NCBI RefSeq assembly: GCF_000374445.1
Contig: NZ_KB894453.1
Location: 1-33,699 of the forward strand
Length of the DNA: 33,699 nt
Direction of reading: 5' to 3'
Origin: Actinokineospora enzanensis DSM 44649
Lineage (GTDB): Bacteria; Actinomycetota; Actinomycetes; Mycobacteriales; Pseudonocardiaceae
Under the pieces are notes generated by a model, which saw nothing but the letters and a program-made list of their open reading frames with translations, ran no database searches and was not told the DNA's origin. Every line of letters begins with the position of its first letter. The first letter of the stretch is position 1. This document shows positions 21,508-28,636 of the stretch, piece after piece. Made by a program: the position numbers and the translations under genes.

Positions 21508-23880
21508 TCAGGCCAGTCCCGCCGGGTCCCGGCCGCTGCGCGCGGTGACCCAGGAGGCGATCTGCTGCCGGTTGTCCAGGCCGAGCTTGGTGAGGATGTT
21601 GCGCACGTGCGTCTCGGCGGTGCGCACGCTGATGACCAGCTTGGCGGCGATGTCCGGGTTGCTCAGTCCCTCGGCGATCAGCCCTGCGATCTCCTGCTCC
21701 CGCACGGATAGTTCCGGCGTCGTGGCCGGCGCCGGAGTCGGGCTCGCCGGACGCCGGGCGGACGACCGGCGTCGCAGGCCGAGGTCGAACGTCTCAGCCC
21801 AGCTCAGGGCGCTACCCCGAGCGTGTGCGGCGGTGTACTCCTGCTCGCTCAGGTTCGCGCGCACGAGCCGCTCGGCCTCGGCGCGCATTGCCGCGAACGG
21901 GAGAAGACCGGCGATCTCCACGCCAGTCAGCTTGCGCATCTGGTCGGCCGCGCCGAGCAGGCGGGCCGCGTACTCGAAGTCGCCGGTCGCCGCGGCGGCC
22001 CACGCCAGTGCCTCCACGCTCCACACCGGCCCCCATTGGTCGCCGATCTCCTCCTGCTGGGCGAGCGCGCCGCGCAGCATCGTGGTCGCTCGCTGGGGGT
22101 TACCGAACCGCAGTTCGGCCAGTCCTGCCGCCCAGCGTGCCCAGGAGATCGACCAGGCGGCGCCGCGGGCCTCGGCCTTGGCCAGCAGTTCCGTGCTGGA
22201 GGAGATGGCGGTGTCGCGGTCGGTCAGGAAGCCTGCGGCCATCGTGGCGAAGAGATCGGCCATGAAGGCGTCGCCGGACGCGCCGAGCGCCAGGAACTGG
22301 TCGCGTGCCTGCAGCAGCAGGTCCACCGCGTCGGGATGGGCGTCGACCAGCCACCGCCGGGCGCCCTCGGCGAAGCGGACGGCGGCGGCGGCGAACCCGT
22401 GCTCGAACCGCGGGGCATGTTCGAGGTAGCCGGCGCGGATCGCGTGGGCGGAGTCGTGATCGCCCTGGCACAGCGCCAGCCAGGCACCGGAGGCCAGGGC
22501 CGCCACATGCAGTTCGTCGGGGTCCTGTTTGGTCAGCCGGACGAAGCGGCGCAGCCACATCCGGCCTTCGCCGAGCGTGCCGGAGAAGAACCAGAACCGG
22601 GCGCGGGCCAGTGACGTGGCGAGCAGGAGCCCCGCTGGCGCGGCGCCGGGCTGGGTGAGGCTGTAGTCCATCGCCGTGCGGATGTCGGGCAGGTTCTCGC
22701 CCAGCCCGGCGAGAAGTTCGGTCTCGCCGGGCCCGTACCAGGCCGTGGACACCTCCACGGCCTGGTTCAGGTAGTACTCGTGGTGCCGTTGGCGCAGCTC
22801 GGCCGTGTGCCCGAGCTCGTCGAGCCGTCGCTGCCCGTACTGGCGCAGCGTCTCCCCGAGGCTGTATCGGGTGTCGGTTCCCGTGGTGTCGGCGGCGAGG
22901 ATCGACTGGCGGCCCAGGCTGCCGAGCAGGTCGAGCACGTCGTCGATGGTGATGCTGCCGCAGGTGGCGACGGCTTCGGCTGCCGTCAGGTCGAAACTTC
23001 CGGAGAAGACTGCCAGCCGGGCCCACAGGACCTGCTCGGTCTGGGCGCACAGCTCGTAGCTCCAGTCCACTGTGGCGCGCAGCGTCTGGTGGTGAGCAGG
23101 CACGATGCGGGGATCGCCGCCGGTCAGCAACCGGAACCGGTCGTCGAGCCGGCGCAGGACCTCGGCGACGGACAGGGTCTTCAGCCGCGCAGCAGCCAGC
23201 TCGATCGCCAGCGGGATACCGTCAAGCCGCTGGCAGATCCGGGCGAGATCGGGGAGGTTGTCGTCGGTGACGACGACCTTGGCGGCGATCGCCCGGTCGG
23301 TGATCAGCCGGATCGCCTCGAAACTGGACAGGGCGGGCTGGGACGACTCGAGGATCGCGGGATCCGGGACGGCCAGCGGCGGCACGGCGAACACGTACTC
23401 GCCGTGCGCGTTGAGATCGGTGCGGCTGGTCGCGATGATCCGCAGGTCCGGTGCGGCCCGCAGCAGGGTTCCGACGAGTTCGCCGACCGCGTCGACCAGG
23501 TGCTCGCAGTTGTCCAGCACGAGAAGCAGGTGCTTGTCCTGCAGGTGCTCGATGAGCGCGTCCAGCGGCGGCCGGGTCGACTGGTCGCGGATGCCGAGGG
23601 CCTCGGCGACGGTGCCCGCCAGCAGCTCGGGCTCGGTCAGCGGCGCGAGGGAGACCAGGCGGACACCGTTGCGGAAGCTCCTGCGCAGGTCGTGGGCCAA
23701 TCGCAGCGCGAGCCGGGTCTTGCCGACACCGCCGAAGCCGGTGAACGTCATCAGCCGTGCGGTGACCATCAAGCGCTTGGCCTGGGCGAGCTGGGCTTTG
23801 CGACCGACGAACGACGTCACATCGGCAGGCAACTGGCCTGCCGGGGACCCCCGTTTCGCGCGCGTGCCGGGCATCACCAC
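21508..23880 (-). CDS. Large STAND ATPase / LuxR-type transcriptional regulator
   Basis: The 790-residue protein starts with GTG 23880 (GTG-GTG-ATG; ATG at 23874 is an alternative; no ribosome binding site). An N-terminal NB-ARC-like ATPase has FVGRKAQL (24-31), Walker A GFGGVGKT (48-55) and Walker B LLLVLDN (118-124), with ATSRTDL following. A winged-helix and helical repeat region (about 300-680) resembles the TPR-like scaffold of SARP/AfsR-type and LuxR-type regulators. The C-terminus (about 725-785) is a LuxR helix-turn-helix: LSVREQEIAGLIAEGLSNPDIAAKL, then VRTAETHVRNILTKLG. Such proteins integrate a ligand signal and ATP state, often for secondary metabolism. Target genes are unknown. 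Confidence 0.9.
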   Translation of the reverse strand: MVMPGTRAKRGSPAGQLPADVTSFVGRKAQLAQAKRLMVTARLMTFTGFGGVGKTRLALRLAHDLRRSFRNGVRLVSLAPLTEPELLAGTVAEALGIRDQSTRPPLDALIEHLQDKHLLLVLDNCEHLVDAVGELVGTLLRAAPDLRIIATSRTDLNAHGEYVFAVPPLAVPDPAILESSQPALSSFEAIRLITDRAIAAKVVVTDDNLPDLARICQRLDGIPLAIELAAARLKTLSVAEVLRRLDDRFRLLTGGDPRIVPAHHQTLRATVDWSYELCAQTEQVLWARLAVFSGSFDLTAAEAVATCGSITIDDVLDLLGSLGRQSILAADTTGTDTRYSLGETLRQYGQRRLDELGHTAELRQRHHEYYLNQAVEVSTAWYGPGETELLAGLGENLPDIRTAMDYSLTQPGAAPAGLLLATSLARARFWFFSGTLGEGRMWLRRFVRLTKQDPDELHVAALASGAWLALCQGDHDSAHAIRAGYLEHAPRFEHGFAAAAVRFAEGARRWLVDAHPDAVDLLLQARDQFLALGASGDAFMADLFATMAAGFLTDRDTAISSSTELLAKAEARGAAWSISWARWAAGLAELRFGNPQRATTMLRGALAQQEEIGDQWGPVWSVEALAWAAAATGDFEYAARLLGAADQMRKLTGVEIAGLLPFAAMRAEAERLVRANLSEQEYTAAHARGSALSWAETFDLGLRRRSSARRPASPTPAPATTPELSVREQEIAGLIAEGLSNPDIAAKLVISVRTAETHVRNILTKLGLDNRQQIASWVTARSGRDPAGLA

Positions 23881-24407
23881 ACACTAAGCCAATCGGCAGC
23901 TCACACTCCGCCAATTTCCCCAGCTCACAGCCGGTGTTCCCACGTTGTGGTGACCGGCTAGCGGCCATTGCCACCCGGCGGCGAACGTCGCGGCGACCGG
24001 GACGTACCCGACATCGGCGGAATCCGCCGTACTTAATGGACAGTACCCCTAGCGTGACGCAAAGTAGTCAACCTAACTGACCCCGCTACTCCATTCGAGT
24101 GGTAACCTAACTGACGTCTACGGAACCGCTGGCGTTCACCGTCAGCGACGATGTAGACCTAAAGGGCCTCCATAAGGGGGGATAGCGGTTACGTATCGTA
24201 GCCAACTGGTCGGTTCGCGGGGGATCACGAGGACGACCACGCGGCACCCGTAACACTGGCGACAGGGCCGTTCGGACGCACGTCGAACACCCTGCGTCAC
24301 CGGCGATAGGGGGGTGTCATGCGAGTAGGTCAAGGGGGCTGCGCTCGCACCGAGCCTCGGCGCCGGACGACGGGCGCGTCACGTACCCGCGATCTGGGGG
24401 CAGCGAA
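23881..24407. other. Long intergenic region with the secretion-operon promoter
   Basis: No gene is supported in this stretch. It contains a small palindrome, CGGCGG-AAT-CCGCCG (near 24015-24029), the shared boxes at 24057-24115 and G-rich runs resembling ribosome sites with no long frame behind them. Together with the hairpin chain it forms an 800-base non-coding block between the LuxR regulator and the secretion operon. Confidence 0.5.
24057..24115 (+). promoter_or_regulatory. Shared regulatory region 3: two AACCTAACTGAC repeats and CCATTCGAGTGG
   Basis: ACGCAAAGTAG (24057-24067) is followed by AACCTAACTGAC (24070-24081), CCATTCGAGTGG (24091-24102) and a second AACCTAACTGAC (24104-24115), 34 bases after the first. 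Inverted or variant copies occur upstream of the 2870 gene and between the EspR-like regulator and the MFS gene. The region lies about 565 bases ahead of the first secretion gene. Confidence 0.72.
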
Positions 24408-24664
24408 GTCTGGACGGGCCCGGCTGGGGGGAGAGGGGACCGCTTCGGTCCGCTCGCATGGTGCCGGGCCTGTCCAGACCACTGACCGTTCCCGCGGCCC
24501 AGGTCGCGGGAGGTCGATGCGCTGACCTCCGTCCCGTGCTGGCACAGCACGGGCGACAGGACCCCGCCGGTCGCTGACCGGCGGGAACACGGGGAGACAA
24601 ACAACCGTCGGACTGGCCCACCCGGCCGGCGGAGTCGACGTCGGAGACGACGTCGCAGAGCCGG
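24408..24664 (+). ncRNA. Structured leader or structured DNA: chain of stem-loops ahead of the secretion operon
   Basis: Six stem-loops follow one another. (1) 24408-24424 with 24463-24479, 17 bp with one G-U pair, enclosing GGACCG/CGGTCC (24437-24451). (2) CCCGCG/CGCGGG (24491-24510). (3) AGGTC/GACCT (24511-24528). (4) CCCGTGCTG/CAGCACGGG (24533-24553). (5) CCCGCCGGTC/GACCGGCGGG (24563-24585). (6) CGACGTCG-GAGA-CGACGTCG inside CCGGC/GCCGG (24626-24664), with a GNRA-type loop. The first gene starts at 24680. It may be a 5' leader, an independent RNA or an origin-of-transfer-like structure. The type assignment is inference. Confidence 0.5.
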
Positions 24665-24679
24665 TGTCGGGGGGACACG

Positions 24680-25297
24680 GTGACGGGTGGGCAGGTTCGG
24701 CCGCTGCGAGTGGCCGGCGTAGCGGGAGGCGTGGGCACGTCCACGTGGACCCGCCTTCTCCAGCTCGCGTTCAACCTTCCCGTCCTTGACCTGCGCGAGT
24801 ACCGCGGCGGCGAGGTCGACGTCCTGGTCACCTCCAACACGGCGGCATCGGCCGCCCGGCTCGGGCCCGCGCTGGCCGCCTGCCCGCGCCCGCCGGTGCT
24901 GGTCGTGATGCACACGGTTCCCGGCGTCATCGCCGAATCCCGCTCGCACCTGCGCAAGGTCCAGCCGCACATCACCGCCCAGTTCGACATCTCCCACCAG
25001 CGGTCATGGCTGGAGATGGAGAACGCGCCGGGACCCAAGATTTCGGCCAAGGCCAAGGACATCGTCGAGGCGTTGCGCCAGTTTCCCCAGGCGCTGCAAC
25101 AGATGTACCCGCAACCGCGGCCACAGCAGCCGCGCACGCCCGCGCCCGGCCTGCCCATGCCCGCGCCCGCGCAGGTTCCGGGGAACCGGCTCCTGGCGGA
25201 GCCGCGCGCCGGTCCGCAGCCGCATCAGCGGTGGGCCCCGCAGGGGGGCGGTCCACAGCAGAACGTCGTTCATCACCGCGGTGGCCAGGGGGGCTGA
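24680..25297 (+). CDS. P-loop-like protein with degenerate Walker A and Pro/Gln-rich tail
   Basis: GTG 24680 follows GGGGGGACAC. The 205-residue product starts with a pattern like the MinD/ParA deviant Walker A, VAGVAGGVGTSTWTRLL (11-27), but both lysines expected in KGGVGKT are replaced (A15 and T20). VDVLVTSNTAASAARL and PPVLVVMHTVPG fit the following strands of such a fold. From about residue 140 the tail is disordered and rich in Pro, Gln and Gly. It is the first gene of the secretion cluster, 39 bases ahead of the pilin-like gene. It could be a positioning or scaffolding factor that no longer hydrolyses nucleotide. Confidence 0.65.
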   Translation: MTGGQVRPLRVAGVAGGVGTSTWTRLLQLAFNLPVLDLREYRGGEVDVLVTSNTAASAARLGPALAACPRPPVLVVMHTVPGVIAESRSHLRKVQPHITAQFDISHQRSWLEMENAPGPKISAKAKDIVEALRQFPQALQQMYPQPRPQQPRTPAPGLPMPAPAQVPGNRLLAEPRAGPQPHQRWAPQGGGPQQNVVHHRGGQGG

Positions 25298-25336
25298 CCG
25301 CGAATTCCAGAAAGTTTCTCGGGGGGATTTCGCGCG

Positions 25337-25645
25337 ATGAGTTTTCACGCACTTTTGACTGAGTTGAATGGCTGGCTGGCGCAACCACCTTTGGTTCCGG
25401 ACCCGCCACCAGCGGCACCGCCGGGCAAGTTGGCGGCGGCCACGAACACGCTTCTCGGCTGGATGAAGTGGGGCGGGCTGGTCGGTGCAGTCGGCGCGCT
25501 GATCGCGGCCGGAATCATGATGGCGATCGGCCGACGAAATCGAAACAACATGGCGATCGAGGGTGCGGTCTCTTTGCCGTGGGTGGTCGGCGGCCTGGCG
25601 TTGATTCTCGGGTCCGCTTCTCTTGTCGGGTTTCTTCTCCAATGA
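25337..25645 (+). CDS. Small two-helix membrane protein, VirB2/TrbC pilin-like
   Basis: ATG 25337 follows a GGGGGGATT site. The 102-residue product has a Pro-rich segment (17-29, PPLVPDPPPAAPP) and two membrane helices (about 45-64 and 79-101) separated by a basic loop (GRRNRNNMAIEG). Size, two-helix layout and place at the head of a type IV secretion-like operon match VirB2/TrbC-type subunits, though there is no evident signal peptide and similarity is only of form. Its stop overlaps the next ATG (ATGA), giving translational coupling. Confidence 0.6.
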   Translation: MSFHALLTELNGWLAQPPLVPDPPPAAPPGKLAAATNTLLGWMKWGGLVGAVGALIAAGIMMAIGRRNRNNMAIEGAVSLPWVVGGLALILGSASLVGFLLQ

Positions 25646-26556
25646 GGGCGCACCAGTCCCGCATTCTTGCCAGCGGGGAAAAAGCGCCCGTAAATGGAAT
25701 GGGAAAACAGGGCTGGCGAGTCGCGTTTCTGGCGATCCTGGTCGGGTTCGCGGCACTGGTGAGCGGTCCGGCGGCCAGCGCGGCGCCGGTGGGCGAGGAT
25801 CTCCGCGACGTCCCGGCCGCGCTGCAGAAGTACGTGCCGAGGTCCGAGGCGTTCGCGAACTCGCCGTGGATGACCTCGCCCACCTGCAAGGACAAGGGCG
25901 GCGACTTCTCGATCTGGGCGTCCAACGCCATCCAGGACACGCCCGCACTGCTCACCTACTTCCAGGCCAGCGCTTTCGGGCCGCAGGCCAAGCCGGAGGA
26001 CCAGGCCCGCGGCCAGGCCATGCTCGCGGGCTACCGCGACCTCGCCAGCCGGATCGGCGGCACGGTCCCGGCCGGCTACTGCGTCGACGACCTGACCCGG
26101 TGGGCCGGGCCGAATCCGGCGATGACGCCGTTCGGGTTCCCGTGGGGCGTGACCGGCAAGGACGGCCACCAGAGCATCTACTTCTGCACCGACCGCGCGC
26201 CGGATGCCCAGCGGGGCACCGAATACAACCGGTACGTCGGCGCCGAGCGCGCGATGTGCGACGGCTTCTACGTCGCCTGCGTGCACGCCCAGAGCACCGA
26301 TGACCAGAGCCGCTGCGCGGCCTGGAACACCTTCTCCGACCGATACGTCCGGCAGGTCGAGCAGCTTCGCGGCGACGCGATCGGGCAGCACCCGGCCATG
26401 GCCACGGCGGCGTTCGAGACCCGCACGGAGTGGGGCGGGCTGCTCGCCGCGGCGGGAGTGCTGGTCGCGGCCGGGGTGCTGCTGCTGGTGATCCGCCGCC
26501 GGGTCACGCGCCTGCAGCGCAGCGACAGGGGCGGTGACGATGTCCACCGCACCTAG
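25642..26556 (+). CDS. Secreted/anchored Cys-rich ectodomain protein, paralogue of the next gene's N-terminus
   Basis: ATG 25642 overlaps the previous stop; ATG 25699 (MGKQGWRVAFLAILVGF) would give a shorter signal peptide and is a real alternative. The 304-residue product has a signal sequence ending near PAASAAP, an ectodomain of about 200 residues with six cysteines (in TCKDK, YCVDD, FCTDR, MCDG, ACVH and RCAAW), then one membrane helix (WGGLLAAAGVLVAAGVLLLVI) and a basic tail. The ectodomain is a close paralogue of the extracellular part of the neighbouring VirB6/TrbL-like protein, with all six cysteines kept. It may be an assembly partner or regulator of that channel. Confidence 0.75.
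   Translation: MRAHQSRILASGEKAPVNGMGKQGWRVAFLAILVGFAALVSGPAASAAPVGEDLRDVPAALQKYVPRSEAFANSPWMTSPTCKDKGGDFSIWASNAIQDTPALLTYFQASAFGPQAKPEDQARGQAMLAGYRDLASRIGGTVPAGYCVDDLTRWAGPNPAMTPFGFPWGVTGKDGHQSIYFCTDRAPDAQRGTEYNRYVGAERAMCDGFYVACVHAQSTDDQSRCAAWNTFSDRYVRQVEQLRGDAIGQHPAMATAAFETRTEWGGLLAAAGVLVAAGVLLLVIRRRVTRLQRSDRGGDDVHRT
25849..25944 (+). repeat. 96-base near-identical repeat, copy 1
   Basis: This segment and 26726-26821 differ at a single base (25918) although flanking paralogous sequence has diverged. It encodes the stretch from AFANSPWMTS to NAIQDTP in both paralogues. Identity at silent positions points to recent conversion or exchange between the two genes. Confidence 0.85.
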
Positions 26557-28636
26557 TTCGACACCGCAGTCGACGCCGCGCTCGGCTCGGTTGTGGCGCG
26601 CGGTCCTGCTCGGCCTGATCGTCGGGTTCCTGGCGCTGCTCACCGGGCCGGCGGCCAGCGCGGCGCCGGTCAAGGACCTCACCAACGTCCCGGCCGACCT
26701 GCAGAAATACGTCCCGAACACGCCGGCGTTCGCGAACTCGCCGTGGATGACCTCGCCCACCTGCAAGGACAAGGGCGGCGACTTCTCGATCTGGACGTCC
26801 AACGCCATCCAGGACACGCCCAGCCTGCTCGCCTACTTCCAGGCCAGCATGTTCGGGCCGGAGACCAAGCCGGAGGACAAGCCGCGCAGCGACGCGATCA
26901 TCGCCGGTTACCGGCAGCTCGCCACCGAGGTTCCGGCGATCTTGCCTCCCGGCTACTGCGTCGACGACATGAAGCGCTGGACCGGCGCGGACTACACCAC
27001 GAAGCCGTTCGGCTTCCCGTGGGGGATGACCAGCAAAGACGGTCACCAGGCGATCTATTACTGCACCGACCGGGCGGATCCGAACACCACTCGCGGCAAC
27101 GAGTACAACCGCTACTTCGGTGCCGAACGCACGATGTGCGACGCCTTCTACATCACCTGCAACAACGCGCAGGAGAACGAGAAGGCCAAGTGCGAGGCGT
27201 GGAACACCTTCTCCGACGAGTACGTCCGCCGTGTCGAAGCCTTGCGCGCCAAGGCAATCAACGAGCACAAAGCGACCGGCACGGCCGACACACACACCGA
27301 GCTGAAGTCGCCCAGCGAAGTCATCGGAGACATAGCCGGGGGCTGGTTCGCCGATCTGACCAAGACCATCGCCGAGGGCTCGGCGAAGCTCATGGCCGAG
27401 GCGATGAGCTTCTGGACCCGCACCGATCGCACGACGATGTTGCAAAGCCCGGCGATCACCGAGATCCAGGGCCTGCTGCGCTATGTCGGGATCGCGCTGC
27501 TCGCGGGCAGCGTGATCTGGCAGGGCCTCGTGATGATCTACAAGCGGAAGCTGGATCCGCTGGTCAGCACGGGTATGGGCCTGCTGTCGTTCGTGGGCTG
27601 GTCGACCTTGGGCGGGACGGTCGCGGTCTTGCTGAACGAGGCCGGGATCGCGCTGGCCAACGACGTGCTCGACCAGAGCATCAACACCTTCTCCAAGACC
27701 GTGGGCGACTCGCTGATCGGTCAGGTCGGCGTAGCCACCGGCGCGATCTTCTTCCTCAGCATCATCTTGTTCTTCTTGGCCTGCATCCAGTGGGTGCTCG
27801 GCTTTTTCCGCATGGGCGCGCTGGTCATCCTGCTCGCGTTGCTGCCCACGGCCGCGGCCGGGCAGGCCAACGAGAGCACGAAGCCGTGGCTGAAGAAGGT
27901 GCTGAGCTGGTGCCTCTCGCTGATCCTCTACCAGCCGATCGCCGCGATCATTTTCGCCATCGGGCTGCAGCTCATCGGCAGCGGACAGGACATCTCCACC
28001 GTGCTGGTGGGCATGGCCGTGATCGCCCTGGCGGTCATCTCGATGCCGACGATGCTGCGCTTTTTCGACTGGGGCGGCCAGAAATTGGTCAACGGTGGCG
28101 GGGGCGCCGGGGGCGCGATGGCCGTCGGCGCGGCGGCGTCCGCGCTCGGCGGCGGCGGAGTCGGCGGCTTCGGCAAGTTCATGGATCAGAGCGGCCCGGC
28201 CGGCGGGGGCGGCGGCGGGAAGAGCAGCGGCGCGTTGCCGGTGTCCTCGGCGCACGCGGGCGACGGTCCCGGCGGCGGTGGCGACGGACCCAGCGGAACC
28301 GGCGGAGATGGCGGTTCGCAGTCCGCCTCCGGTCCCGGCGGCGGCCAGCAGGGCGGACCGGGCGGAGGCAAGCAGGGCGTGTCCTCGGCCACCGGCGGCC
28401 AGAGCGGCTCTCCCGGCCAGGCGCCCGTGGGTGCCGGAGTCGGTAGCGGTGGCGGTGGCGGCAGCGAGATGGCCGCCGCGGGCGGTGGCGGCGCGATGGC
28501 CGCGCATCCCGCCGGGGCCGCCGCGATGGCCGCGAACGAGGGCAAGGAAAGCGTCAAGGAAGGCGTCCAGCAGGGCTTCAACGCTGCTGCCGGCGCGATG
28601 ACGGAGGGCGCTGGCGAGTCGGGGGGCCCGCGATGA
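26540..28636 (+). CDS. VirB6/TrbL-like channel protein with Cys-rich ectodomain and Gly-rich tail
   Basis: ATG 26540 has AGGGG eight bases upstream; GTG 26534 is an in-frame alternative. The gene overlaps the end of the previous one by 17 bases. The 698-residue product starts with a signal-like helix (RAVLLGLIVGFLALLTG), then the six-Cys ectodomain (about 35-240), then a VirB6/TrbL-type polytopic segment (about 300-515; ITEIQGLLRYVGIALLAG, FFRMGALVILLALLPTAAAG, LILYQPIAAIIFAIGLQL). The last 170 residues are Gly/Ser/Ala-rich and disordered. VirB6 proteins form the inner-membrane part of the type IV secretion channel. The ectodomain fused in front is the notable addition. Confidence 0.85.
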   Translation: MSTAPSSTPQSTPRSARLWRAVLLGLIVGFLALLTGPAASAAPVKDLTNVPADLQKYVPNTPAFANSPWMTSPTCKDKGGDFSIWTSNAIQDTPSLLAYFQASMFGPETKPEDKPRSDAIIAGYRQLATEVPAILPPGYCVDDMKRWTGADYTTKPFGFPWGMTSKDGHQAIYYCTDRADPNTTRGNEYNRYFGAERTMCDAFYITCNNAQENEKAKCEAWNTFSDEYVRRVEALRAKAINEHKATGTADTHTELKSPSEVIGDIAGGWFADLTKTIAEGSAKLMAEAMSFWTRTDRTTMLQSPAITEIQGLLRYVGIALLAGSVIWQGLVMIYKRKLDPLVSTGMGLLSFVGWSTLGGTVAVLLNEAGIALANDVLDQSINTFSKTVGDSLIGQVGVATGAIFFLSIILFFLACIQWVLGFFRMGALVILLALLPTAAAGQANESTKPWLKKVLSWCLSLILYQPIAAIIFAIGLQLIGSGQDISTVLVGMAVIALAVISMPTMLRFFDWGGQKLVNGGGGAGGAMAVGAAASALGGGGVGGFGKFMDQSGPAGGGGGGKSSGALPVSSAHAGDGPGGGGDGPSGTGGDGGSQSASGPGGGQQGGPGGGKQGVSSATGGQSGSPGQAPVGAGVGSGGGGGSEMAAAGGGGAMAAHPAGAAAMAANEGKESVKEGVQQGFNAAAGAMTEGAGESGGPR
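26726..26821 (+). repeat. 96-base near-identical repeat, copy 2
   Basis: This is the partner of 25849-25944 at an offset of 877 bases, with one mismatch (26795). It lies inside the ectodomain-coding part of the VirB6/TrbL-like gene. Direct orientation would allow recombination that deletes the intervening sequence and fuses the two ectodomains. Confidence 0.85.
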
